A stretch of 64,000 nucleotides of DNA from Cliona cf. orientalis (Eukaryota; Porifera; Demospongiae; Clionaida; Clionaidae), in NCBI GenBank assembly GCA_963930775.1, contig OZ005695.1, forward strand, positions 6,076,001 to 6,140,000, given 5' to 3'. Shown here piece by piece: positions 13,001 to 24,344 of this stretch. The notes beneath the pieces are model-generated. The model searched no databases. It was not told the DNA's origin and saw only the letters and a list, made by a program, of their open reading frames with translations. Within the stretch, counting starts at the first letter, position 1. Each line of letters opens with the position of its first letter. Position numbers and translations under genes: made by a program.

Positions 13001-15719
13001 TGTGTATTTTAGCAGGATAAGTCCTCCCTGATTAGCAGGTTTACGTAAACAGTGCATCAATATCATACCAACACGTGGGCATGCTAATAGAAAACTAGAG
13101 CTCTGTAGAGCACATACCTCCCGCGCACATTGCACTATCTATAGAGTTGCTTTTGTGTGCATGGCTATGATTTTGTGAACTTCAGAAAATTTGTGGAAAT
13201 GAATTGTACATAGCTACTGAAGGTCCCGGTGACAAAAGCACTTTCTCTGCACCAGCTCTAGACTACTAGGAGATATGAACTGATGCTTCCAATATTTTTG
13301 TTGTAATAGCTGTCTTACATTATGATTTGGACTGCAGATTTTAGCTCTGTCAGCGGATGCGGATAGACTATAGATTTTCCTTGATGAGCATTGTTAATTT
13401 CGATGATCTCTACCAGTCATATTCTTTGCTACTTGGTTGTGCATATGAGCAGAAACACACAATGGGCATGCATTATGTATTGAGTAGGTACTGTCGATAG
13501 GTGTGGCTACATTAGCCAACAAAAAGGCACTATTTGTGATGCCCATGGATGGTGTCCATCGATTTGACGCACATTGAAGCCAGTTCTTCGCTGAATTTGA
13601 TTGATTCGTTGTGCTTATGTGTTGCTCAGATGTCTATATCTCGAGATATGGCGATTTTTGTGCTCACGACAGCAACAACGATAATGACACAACCGATTAC
13701 CTTACCCCTTGCGCATGCGCGTGGGGTAATAATATGATTCTCTTGTTCCTATTCCTCAAGCTTGAATAGCGTAGTTCAGTGTTTTGGCCTAGTTGGATAA
13801 TTTTCAGCCATGCAATAGCTTCAGATGTAGTGGGATTGAGGGGGTGAGCACCATCACTTTAATAACACACAAGCATCGATTATTTCATTTTTAAGTGTTA
13901 TTCCACTGACAATAGCATTCACTTTGCTCTGAGGACTTGGGAGTATGACATATCAAACTGCCTGCTACATGAAAACATGTCCACTAACATAGTATGCGGA
14001 ATCTGTGGAGACCTTGGTGTAGTTTGTGTGGGGGGGGGGGGGGGGGGGGGTTTTACTATATCCTGTTTTGATTATCTAATATATAATAGATGTCGTGTTG
14101 AATGTATTCAGCAGCAACATCTTGTCACTAGTCCTCTCTCAAGTACGTGGCTGTAGGATATAATATAAGCATAGGAACCGGGGGACGGGGGCTGGGAGAC
14201 TATAGCCCCAAAATTTCTAGGAAGTTGATGGAACCTTCCCTTAATCTCCAGCCTCATTTCTTTACAATAAGGATTTTTAAGCTATACTAGGCCAGATATT
14301 TTAGGAGTCAATATATTAAAATTAGCATGATCACATAACTTTTTCGCACGCTAGTGCTATATTCAGCCCGTCCCCCCTCCCCCCCCCCCCAGCCTCCAAT
14401 ATCTTCTTACCTATATGCCTCTGTGATATCCACCCCCATACTGTGTTGCCAGGTTGAATAATGAGCTTTATCATTACTATAGTAGATGCTAACAAATGTA
14501 GGTACCGTATTTCTTCTCATGAAAATAATAATATTATTATTATTGCTTTAGCTTCGCCGAATTTTTAGAGGTTAATATTCAACATTCTGTCTGCGTGCGC
14601 GTTCTATTCCCGTTTATAGCATATACACGTGACGATCTTTGCCGAAGATTAGAGACTATTTTCAATCATTCGGTAAAGGGTGCCGAATAATTAGAAGGGC
14701 CGAAGTTTTAGGGCTAAGGCCACTGTTAGTAGTAAACGTGTTTCTGGTCCACAAATTCCCCTCCACTACATGCGGGCGGGCGGTCATTATTAGCCATTAT
14801 GTCATTATTATGACGTCATATCCTGTTCAATTTCCTCATTTAATAATTAAATTTACAACTGACCACTGGGTTTATAGACTTCAGCTGCGTATCGTACATC
14901 TCTTGAAACGTCCGAGTAGGAGGGTGTAGCGGAGAAATCTGCCATGGCAGCAAGGTACGCTTCGTTTTTAAGCTAAAAACGGTCAGATTCACAATGCATG
15001 CTCATGACGACTAGTGCCACCAACACGAAAAAGACGAACTTTCTGCCAGCCATGTGTGAACGCTTTCTAGCAATGTGGGCGGGGCTACATGCAATAATGG
15101 CATATGTCATCGATAATGGCGAAATTCACGCGGGGCCAAATATTGACGCGGGCGGGTGAGCAGAACTCGTTTACTACGAACAGTGGCCTAAGAGAAAGCA
15201 TAATATCTAGTCAGGTGGTGTATATGAAGGCCTGAGGCCTGTAGCATTCCCAGCAAGTGCATGAGGGTGCTGCTAATTAAAGTTTGTAAAGACATGATTT
15301 GCTGTCCTGGACATGGAATGTATCAAACTTAGTATCATTTTTACATAATTCTCATAATCACTGCAGATGGTGCGACTTTATAAGGATCCCAAAGGAGACA
15401 CCATCTTCACTCATGTCACTAACGATGCTACAGGGGCTGCTGGTACTGGATTTGCAACTGCTGATGACCATGATCGGGTTACTACCTTGGAGAAGAAAGT
15501 CAAGGAGTTACAAGCACAGCTTGCAGCTTGCGAGGTACTACAGTGCCTATAATACTTATAACCTCAAACTCAAGCTCAATATTTCTCGGAATTAAACTGA
15601 TCCTGGGTTCGAGGCTACAATAATACTATACCAGCATGTCTACTCTTTGGTTATTGCTATCTAGATAAGAATTTACGGTTAAACATTGACACTGCAACAC
15701 ATATTTGCAGCCAGATTAG
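7033..15719 (+). CDS. GABA-B-type metabotropic (class C) G-protein-coupled receptor
   Basis: Sixteen coding exons, about 780 residues: 7033-7251, 7764-7901, 7958-8137, 8386-8490, 8691-8756, 9034-9249, 10008-10217, 10272-10338, 10391-10652, 11251-11377, 11454-11567, 12076-12213, 12469-12609, 12678-12860, 15367-15534, 15711-15719. Most introns are phase 0. The start gives a hydrophobic signal peptide (about residues 1-25). Exons 1-9 form the extracellular bilobed ligand-binding region (GFKWKRVVIITQDQ; YSYVWIIPGTY). TM1 is in exon 9 and TM2 in exon 10. Exon 11 carries the TM3 stretch SLCFGTINTKMWRVYYIF, typical of GABA-B receptors. TM4 and TM5 are in exons 12 and 13, TM6-7 in exon 14. Exon 15 adds a short cytoplasmic coiled coil (VTTLEKKVKELQAQLAACE). 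The last exon (Pro-Asp-stop) is the least certain part. Ligand unknown. Intron 14 (2.5 kb) is repeat-filled. Confidence 0.92.
8515..8638. mobile_element. 124-bp MITE with TACCGTAGTGT ends
   Basis: It begins taccgtagtgtcccgggcaa and ends in aacactacggta; a second inverted pair is gcaagcaccca / gggtaagcgccca. It lies in intron 4 of the receptor gene. It is the short version of the element at 33480-34816; a third relative lies near 57606-57776. Confidence 0.8.
11694..11770. repeat. Short TAGCCTCGT inverted pair
   Basis: tagcctcgtccccaggcca is followed about 60 bp later by tggcctagggatgagg, a decayed member of the TAG(T/C)CTCG family, in the intron after exon 11 of the receptor gene. Confidence 0.4.
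13095..13737. repeat. Dispersed ~650-bp repeat, copy 2 (inverted)
   Basis: It is the reverse complement of 5140-5795 in block order, from tagagctctgtagagcac to tgcgcatgcgcgtggggta. It lies in intron 14 of the receptor gene. Confidence 0.75.
14030..14050. repeat. Poly-G tract
   Basis: About 21 consecutive G inside receptor intron 14. A C-rich tract (14373-14390) lies 330 bp downstream. Confidence 0.9.
14502..14716. mobile_element. TACCGTATTTCTTCT element, truncated copy
   Basis: It begins taccgtatttcttctcatg and shares ttctattcccgtttatagcat and tttcaatcattcggtaaaggg with the fuller copy at 53383-53725. The right terminus is not recognisable. It lies in receptor intron 14. Confidence 0.6.
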
Positions 15720-15814
15720 ACAGAGGGGATGTCCATAGCATTCATGTAGACAAACAGGCGATCAGTCATGTATATAGCTTAGGTGTAGATAGACCACTAC
15801 TGCAGCCTATAGAA

Positions 15815-15894
15815 TAGCCTCGTCTCCAGTCTCCCTGATCTTTGTTCAACGCACACAAGAAAAATAAAGATTGGGGAGACTGGGGACGAGGCTA
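15815..15894. mobile_element. 80-bp foldback, TAGCCTCG variant
   Basis: tagcctcgtctccagtctccc at the left is mirrored by ggggagactggggacgaggcta at the right. This is a minimal hairpin-forming member of the TAG(T/C)CTCG family. Confidence 0.8.
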
Positions 15895-16405
15895 GCTATT
15901 ATAGAGTGCTTGATACTTAATTTGCACACAGTTTTGTGAAATTATAGCTTAACACCTCTATCCAAATTGCCACTATACCCATGACTGTTACAGATTTTAT
16001 GCCCACATGTACAACTGTAATTGTGCCACACGCACAAACTATTATTATAGGGGAATGGAATTGCACCAAAGTCTGATGTGATTACATCATTAGCTTTTGA
16101 AAATGAGGATCACAAGAATGACCTTTCAGTTCAAGCCAGAGGGCATAAGAAGCAAGTGCGAATTAAGGGACACAGTGACACTGATAATAATCTCCAATAG
16201 AGCATTTCTCTTTCATAGTGTTCTATTACTGTTAATTTGCATCTTTGATCAGGTTTGCTCTTTTATATATTCAGTTGGCATGTCTTTCAGTCTTTTATAC
16301 TTCTGAATCATTGCATAGCAGGATGGGAAAGTCAGAAGCATGCATGTTGCACATAATTATGATCTGGCAAATTGACAAGTGTGTGATTAAGTATATGAAG
16401 CGATT

Positions 16406-16655
16406 ACCACATCCCTAGTAGCTTCATGGTAAAAGGTCACTATGTATGCAAGTAACATGCTTAAGTTATGCAATGTTATGTAATCATCAAAATTACTAGT
16501 GGCATAACTTGAAAATGAAACCAGATGACAAACTTCAAAAACCATTTTCCATATTCACCAGTCCTATATTTGTGCCAAATTTCACGATTCGATACCCTTA
16601 CTGGACAAATATTACTTGTTTCAGAAAAGTAAATATAGCTACTAGGGATGTAACT
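16406..16655. repeat. Short inverted-repeat element (CATCCCTAGTAGC family), copy 2
   Basis: Ends are cacatccctagtagc and gctactagggatgta, about 250 bp. It is the inverted counterpart of 459-697. Confidence 0.7.
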
Positions 16656-16912
16656 AATATTATTACATCATTAGCAATCTTGACAATAATATTTTTGTCA
16701 TCTACCTTGAGTACATGAGGAGACCACTATAATAATAATAATATTGCAGTACCCAGTATTAGTATCATGCATGGCACAATAATAATAATAGAGCTGGAAC
16801 AGCATGCTCTGGTACCATGAGTTGTTAGGTTGAAATTTTTGTTATACAATGTGATTCATATAAATAAAACTGGCAAAATGAAACTTAACAATGTCATGAT
16901 TGTGATGAACTA

Positions 16913-19900
16913 TCATTGATGAACTGTTAATAAAGTTTTGGGAACAAGAACAAGTGAGACATCATCTTCTGCTTGCTTCAAGTACTTGTCAGCTCTGTAA
17001 CAGAAGTAAAGGAGTAACCAGATTTCAGAATTAATTATTTCTATTAAAATTTAATTTTAATGTCACACATTAGAAAATCTGCTCCATCCAGCAGTTGTCC
17101 GTCAATAGCCAGAATTTGGTCACCACTATCCAGTAGGTTACATGTTTTTGCAGGGCTTCCTGGTAGCACTCTTTGAACGAATATCGCAGAGTCTCCACTC
17201 AATGGATCCTGCAATCAGAGATACAGTGTATGCTCATTCTCATTCTGCCAGTGTTGGTGTACGAGCATACTTGCTATGACTATTACCCAACCAAGAACCT
17301 CGACAATCCTACTGTTTTACTTAATAACGGGGATAAAATTATTATGGGTACTTACATTTCCTTCTACCATGATGAACCCAAATCCTTTATCTCCTCTAGG
17401 AATGGTAACTAACTTTGCTCCAGGCGGAAATTTTGCATTCAGCCATTCGCTATCAGTTTTGTCACTGCTCAGGTAGTCTGGAGAACCAACAATCAACTTC
17501 TCAGGAGTGTTAAAGGAGCGTGGTGCATGAAGTGAACGGACTCTCTCTATCCGTTCCTTTCCACTGGTCAAGCGAAGCGTAACTGACTGTCTTTCACTCG
17601 TCCCATCTACCTCCTGGCATTGCTCATACGAATTAATTATGTCTTCTCTTGATGCTAGATCAGTGTTTCTGAGCCTCTCACGGAAATTGCGTCGATTGTT
17701 TCTCCTGTCCTCCAGGAGATCTTCCTGAGACTCGGTGTTGCTACCAATGTTCCTCCGATTGCGTGGTGGTGACTCATCCAGCACTATCCTATCCAGCCCA
17801 CCTTGGGAGTGGCTCCCTTTGCGAGACACTATGCCAATATTCACAGCCCTCTTCAAAGGTGGTGTGATTACTGAAGTTGTTGTAGTGACAACGGATGTGA
17901 TGATGGTGGGAATTGAAGCACAAGGTCTGTTCTCTATCACAGGAATTATGTCCACACTGTCATAAAACAGTGAACATAATGAGATTTGTACTATTAACAG
18001 ACATCAAAGTACTTACCTTCCTATAATAATGGTGTATAGCCATCCATGAGACACACACATGAGAAGAATGTAGTAATTAATCAATAATTAGGATGTTGAT
18101 TCTAAATTATTATTGGATTTCTTACTTGTTGGTTTCTTGAGATTTCTTCTCAGACATTCTAGCTCTGCCTGAAAGTGGTCTGGTTCAGGAGGAGGCTTGC
18201 TCAGGTCAAGCGTGTATCCAGTCTTGGGAATGGTAAACCTTGGATGGTGCTCAAATGACTCCTCTACATTTTCTTTGGTGTGTATAGTTAGTGTGTATGC
18301 ATGTCAGGATAAAGGAAGGATAGTCTGCTTACCACTGAATGCAATGTTTGCCTCATCTTGAGAAGGAGTCCAGTGCCTCAGGGCATTGATCATCTTGGGC
18401 GGTAATAGATAGTGACTCACAACATGGTGCAGTTGAGCTGGATTGAGGACTGGAAACTCCTTACGAAGGTGGTACCAATTCAGCTATATTAATTATGCAA
18501 CGCTTATATATTAGTCAATAATACTAACTCGGAGTCTCACCTGCAATAACTGTTCTGAAGGTGTTGCTAGTAAGTCAATAGCGCTGGAAAACTTGGCCAA
18601 GTAGTGAAGAACTGCATCCTTGAAGCCAACCTGACATGCCCACCCCTCCAGCAGGTTCAAATTCGCTCTGCACATGGAAATATAAAATATTCTAAGGTCA
18701 ACTTAGAGTTTGTAGACACACCTTAGAGCTGTTCCGCACGAGTATTGATAGAGCTGAAGCTGAACTCCCTGGCCCAACAAAGAATTGAGCATAGATGCAT
18801 TAATGAAGAAAAATATGTTTGAATAGAACTGGGCAATCACCTATAAAAGTTGGAAATAGAAGTACACGTATATCATAACTAAAAGAAATAGAGAATATAC
18901 CTCCAAGTGTACATGTAGTTCAGTTAGTAGATCGAGAAGTGCTTGTAAAAAATCCACAGCCTGATCAATAACAATTGGCTCTGCCCCACCGCCTACCAAT
19001 TTGTAGTCAACACACCTTTCCAGCATCACAGGAAGGGAATGAAACAATACCTATAAAATAGGTGAAATCATATTGGTCAACCTATTAATTTCTTTATGAT
19101 TTCCTGATAATACCTTGCTGATGGGATAGAAGGCTTGTTGAAAGGTGTATATCATCACATTTTGCAAAGTTATAAGTGGATTTTCATCTTCATCTCTTGT
19201 CTGTTCATCTTCTTTGCTAGTACTTCTCTCCTCTTCACTGGTTTGTGAGGGCAGTGCTAGATGGAGGAAGGAATGATGTGTAGTGAGGAATTGGTAGAAC
19301 TCAAGGATGTTAGCAAGCCAAAAGAGAACTGGTTGAAGGAGTGAGAAAAGTTCATCCATCAACGACAAAGGATTCCTAGCCCTGTACAGTTTGATGAAAA
19401 TAGACAGTGAATAATTTAGCAATTATAGCTCTACAATTCAAGATAAATTGCTCAGGCTAACCTCTCAGGATTTGGCTGCCAGTCGGCTACTTTTGTTGTA
19501 CATTCCTGTAGGAAGAGACACGTGATTCAAGGCTGCTACTCCACTACCTAGTATACGCAAAATGCTGTAAAAGTCACAAACTCACCCATACAACTTCTTG
19601 AATGCGATCAGTAGCCTTCTGTACAAACCTCATGGTAGATTGTGGACCGTTACACATCATGCTGTATTCAATACACATGGCAAGGATGTACGATGGAGTG
19701 AGCTTGCATGCAGATGTCACGGTGGTATTCTTCATTATGACATGATCCAGAAGGAGGTCTTCTTCGCTTGGCATGAAAGAAAAGACAAGCTTTCGATCCT
19801 TTGGCATAGCATAAATTTGCTTCACTTTTGTTGTGTGAACCTTGGTAGGCAGTGCTGACTTGTTGGGTGGACTTGAAGTGGGGCTTGGTTCAAACACACG

Positions 19901-22900
19901 ATCATCAACGGACAGTTGCAGCATTGCTGAGTCAACACCGCCACTTCCCTGTGCAAGCTGATGAGCCGAGTTGGAGTGCGTAACTTTTGGATCTGTTTCA
20001 CTTCTCTGTGGAGGACCATCCAGTGACTCAATTCTCGGCAGGGATAAGCTCTTGGATTTGTCGTGTACTTTCCTCGTGTCAATCATGGAGATGGCTTTGG
20101 AGTCGGTGTCTTCTATTACCACACTGACTTCAGATTCTGAGGATAGTGATGCATCTTTCTGATGATGCCAGTGCTGTCGGGTCATACTCTCTCCACTCTG
20201 AGTAGAAGTTAATTGCTCACTCTTGCCCGTAGTGCTCATGCTCTGTTGAGCAACTCTGAGAGGTGGTTTTGCTGGTGAATTGGTAGCACTCTTCACACTG
20301 GCTCCTATATGCACTGGACTAGGAAGTGGCTTCCAGTTGTAGTTGGGTATGTACTCTCTGCTGACAGAACTGTAATCTTGAAACATGAACAAGTAAGTGT
20401 CACCAATTGAGAGTAGATCACCATGTCTCAGTAGAGCTGTGTCAGATGACAGTTTCTGCCCATTCATAAGCAGTGGTACAGTGGTGTTAACATTGCTGAC
20501 TATAAACTGCTGTGCAGTATCTTCTGAACTATGGCTACCATCTGTCTCTATGGGTCGACGACAAATACAGCAAATGGGATCTTTGTAGTCAGCCAGCCTT
20601 GGATGGTGAAGGATAATAGAGGACTCAGAGTTGATTCCTGCAATATTAGGGTTATCTATAGAGTCATAGGAATTGGTTGTCGATGTAATGATTGTCTTAT
20701 CACTTCCCAGTTTGTGTATGAGGTATTCCCTATCAGGACTGTACAAGTGAAGACTGAGAAGAAAGGCAGTGTTGAGTTTGGCCTTATAGACACCGCTATT
20801 GTCAGCCTTTTGTTCTGATTGCTCTGAACTGATTGAAGACTTTGCAGAGGAGGAGGGTACCTGTGTGGAGCTCTTTTGAAATGCCACTCCACTGTCAGGA
20901 GAAGAGCAGGTTAGCGTAGCAAAGTCGGGTGGATGGTGGGGGTTGACTGCAATAGCTATCTCCTCTGATTCACTGTGACCTAGGATCCTCAGTTGAGAAG
21001 TGTCATCTTTGTCACTACTCTCGATTCTGAATATTTGCTGAATGCCTCCTTCTCTCTTCCCATCATCTTCTAACTGCTTATCCAGTGAGGCACTGGAATT
21101 ACGTGGACCAAGAATTGAAGTATTTAGTAGTAAGGGTAGATCATCGGCTGCATCAGCAGAGTGCTGCGTCATGTGATTTCTCCTTGCTCGTCTTCGGTGT
21201 GCTGTCTGTCCAAAGATACCGTCATTCGTGTCATCAAATGACATGGCCTGATGTCTCAAGACCCTGTTGCTGCCTGCCGAAGCTGGATCACTGGCTGTTG
21301 ATGACTTATCTTGCAAGAATCCCGCACTTTCACTTCTGGTTTTATCTACTTTTGCCTTTGATCGAAGCTCAAAGCGTCGAGTGAATCCCTCTTGTGTTGT
21401 GAGAAAAAACTGAGCACTATAGGGGTGTTCGTTGGGACTAAGCTCTCTGGTATAACACTCCACAAATTCTTCAATTGATGTACACGTGCGGCGATTGACT
21501 GCAGGACTGGCTGATTGAAACCCCAAGCCAGGTAAGGAGGCCGTAGCTCCACTGACTCCGCTGGGGTGGTTGATATGAAAACTCACATTGGCAGGCAGAG
21601 TGCTGGTGATATCTTGCCATTTTCCAATGACTTCACAGAGAACAAAATCACTGGGATTCTTGAATTTCATGTTATACCTTTCTAGCGCTTGTGCAATGAC
21701 CTCCTGAGTTGTGGCCTTCTCTGAAACAAGAACACTTTTGTACACTTGAGTATGCTTTGCTTCAGTGAAGTAGATGTGCATGACAGCACTCATGGTGAAC
21801 CTTCTCTCCATGGGAAGAGGAGAAACAAGAGTGGACACCATATCAGCATCGTTGCTATCGTTGTCAGGTAGAAGAGCTGCATCTGAATCCGGTAGTGTAG
21901 GGGTGGCAGTTGGTGTTGGCCCAGGAGATGCAGCCAGTTTTGATTTCTTTCTCACCCTCAGAGATCTGGTGATGAAGTTGGACATGACTGACTTGGGTCG
22001 ACTCTGTTTCCTGTTGACTGGGCTTGCTGTACCGTGTGGTGCATGAGTGTGTCGACGTTGGTTAGGTGACAGCTTAGGCAGTGTTTCCTGGTTTGACCAA
22101 GTGTGGCTAAGGGGCTTTTTCGGTTTTAGGTTCAAGGATGATGTAGATTTTGATTTATTTGATGAAAGGCTAGCAGCACTGCCAAAGCTGTTCATGCTAG
22201 TTTGGTCTGGTTCAGCATCAATGACTTTGGAGTGTCGTCTGGAGGAGTTACAGCTCTCGGATGATGAGTGCACTGCTAGTGTGCCCACATATGAGGTGAA
22301 GCCATCAGTCCGATGAGATTCCCCATCCCTTGAAGGAGCTTGAGCGGTTAGAGATGTTTTGAAGACAAATTTTGGAGAAGCAATTCCCTTTGAGGAACAA
22401 TCTAGTGCAATCTGGAGGGGCTTCTCATCATTTTTCAGCTCTCTTTCCACTGCAATAAACAATGCACACATCAAAAATGCGACCATGAAACTGCTAATAA
22501 AAGTTTATGAGTGGACTATTTTCATTATGGGTGCTATTTCTGGGATTCAGTCAAAACCAGAGACATAGCTGACATTGCACAATACCAATCAAAGTGGTTG
22601 GCTACAAGAGTTGGTGGGCAGTGACGAGAACCAAACAACCTAGCTACAGTGAAATTAGTCAACTTACTGTCTCCCTGGACTAGCGCTATATAGGTGTGGT
22701 GAGAACCCTCGAGAGCATCAAGCCGAGACTCCAGACTGGGCAGGAAGCGATTCAGCAGCTCAGGAACCAAGTCTCCTGCAGTTGTTACACTATTAACATG
22801 GACATTCTCACTCACATCTTCCTGGCCATTGAAGTAGTTGAACTTCAGAAGACCGGAATACACTTGTTCCTGTATTTGAAAGAGGATGATCATTGTTAAA

Positions 22901-24344
22901 CACCATCACAATTTTATATACCTTATATGCATGAAACGATCAAAAGCAAGATTATTTGGTATTGGACTATATACCGAGTTAGAATTCTGTTCCTTGTGTG
23001 GGGTCTGTGTACAGCCAAGTATTTATTACCAGTAATGAAGCCAATCCAGCAGATAGGCGTGCTTATGCTTTGTGTGCAATAGGTTAGCTTGTGCCAAGTC
23101 TGGCATACATGTTCTCTTGTCACTTTGTACCGCCGTCCCTTGTAAGGAACAGGACTACATGTTTCAGTGTTAGCGAGCAAGACTGAGTCTATGGCCACAC
23201 TAGCATACATGACTCCTGGGCCAGGGAGCACTTGTACAAGTGGGTGTAACCAGTATTTATGCACAGACTCGATCGCAAAACTAGACTTGTGGGTGAGGGA
23301 GTATGTATGATGCATGACCAGACCAGGAGCAGCGCTGCTTACATGTACATGAACAAATTGAGATAGTATACACACAATACTACATATGAGCCTAGCATGA
23401 GTGTTGTTTGTTGGTGGACTTTTCCAGATATTGTATATATATGCTTTTCATAGGATTCCGGTACAATGTATATGCCTCGGATTACTTATGTACATGTACT
23501 GTATTAGTAATAGAGAGTGTAATAGACAGTTTCATACTGTGATGGCTGCCAAATGAGCGAGCCAAAGCACTTTCAGTGATAAGTATTGTTGGCCAAGACC
23601 TTGTTATGCATACATACTGTTGTTGGGTGGATAACAACCCTGGAGCTCACTACGTCAAGAGAGAGAGAGGAGGGAAACTTTATAGTCCAGATGCCATGCA
23701 AGGCTAAAGTGAAATTCCTAGTGGCCGTTGTCTAACATAATATGGCATCTTGTTCAGGAGTTTACAACATGACTATCAGGTAATCTACAGACTTTTAGCA
23801 TTAAACATTGTACACAAGGAGGGAAAAGGGAAGACTACACATCAAACATTATTGATGGGAGACAAAGGACGCACAGGCAGCTAGAAGGAGGCCTAGGGTG
23901 GAGAAGGAAGGACGACTACATCACACAACCAACGAGTAGAACTGCTAGATATATTGTATTCATGAAGTACTAGCTCATGATTATAGACAGCAAGGAAAAC
24001 ATTGTACACTAATAATGCCCTCCAGCTATCTTGAATAGTGATGTATTTAGTTATCTTTGGTAAGAGGGTAGTAAATCCGGATCTATAAATACAGTATACT
24101 TTATGGTATATATACGTACTGAATTTTGGTCTAGTTCAATGCCTAAGACAGCGGTATCGTCCATCCCTTGGGAATAATTTGAAGGTTCTGGATCTCCATG
24201 GCCCTGGTCATTTCGTAGAGAATCAAAATCATCAATTTGAAATCGATGGCGCAAGAGCAGGTCATTTGAAGTGCCTGGACAGTCAGAGAACACTATGGCA
24301 TCTTGTTTTGGAATACAGAGAGGAAAGTTTCCCATGTTCAACAT
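16913..24344 (-). CDS. RADIL/afadin-family junction adaptor: RA-RA-FHA-DIL-PDZ
   Basis: Fourteen coding exons, about 1707 residues: 24120-24344, 22668-22869, 19586-22449, 19462-19505, 19114-19381, 18901-19050, 18722-18840, 18541-18667, 18333-18483, 18126-18272, 18017-18020, 17356-17956, 17069-17208, 16913-16994. All phases agree. An in-frame stop just upstream of 24344 supports the start. RA1 (about residues 76-180) ends ERELKNDEKPLQIAL, like the afadin first RA. After a Ser-rich linker comes RA2 (about 360-510; YKSVLVSEKATTQEV, TRRFELRSK), then FHA (about 715-835; LRHGDLLSIGDTYLFMFQD), DIL (about 1030-1430; LTPSYILAMCIEYS, DAVLHYLAKF) and a C-terminal PDZ (about 1612-1705; RGDKGFGFIMVEG, LLDSGDQILAIDGQ). 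RADIL, RASIP1 and afadin are Ras/Rap effectors at cell-cell and cell-matrix contacts. FHA and RA2 resemble RADIL, whereas two RA domains is the afadin arrangement, so I give no symbol. Confidence 0.88.
18017..18020 (-). other. Putative 4-nt microexon of the RADIL/afadin-family gene
   Basis: On the minus strand, tatag precedes gaag, which is followed by gtaagt. The exon before it leaves one base over, and the exon after it needs two bases before its first full codon. The four bases supply the difference and give Arg-Ser. Direct splicing of the neighbours would run into a stop within three codons. Inferred; no transcript was seen. Confidence 0.6.

Larger units (their letters stand above)
15720..16912. 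other. Intergenic stretch between two convergent genes
   Basis: It holds two inverted-repeat elements (15815-15894 and 16406-16655) and otherwise AT-rich sequence. No convincing coding exon or RNA gene was seen. Confidence 0.6.

Noticed and set aside
19598-22316. Several plus-strand open frames of 60-100 codons
   Set aside because: They are antisense shadows of the long RADIL/afadin-type exon 19586-22449, which has domain matches.
22923-23375. 150-codon minus-strand open frame in intron 1 of the RADIL/afadin-type gene
   Set aside because: No recognisable domain, and no place for it in the phase chain between exons 24120-24344 and 22668-22869.
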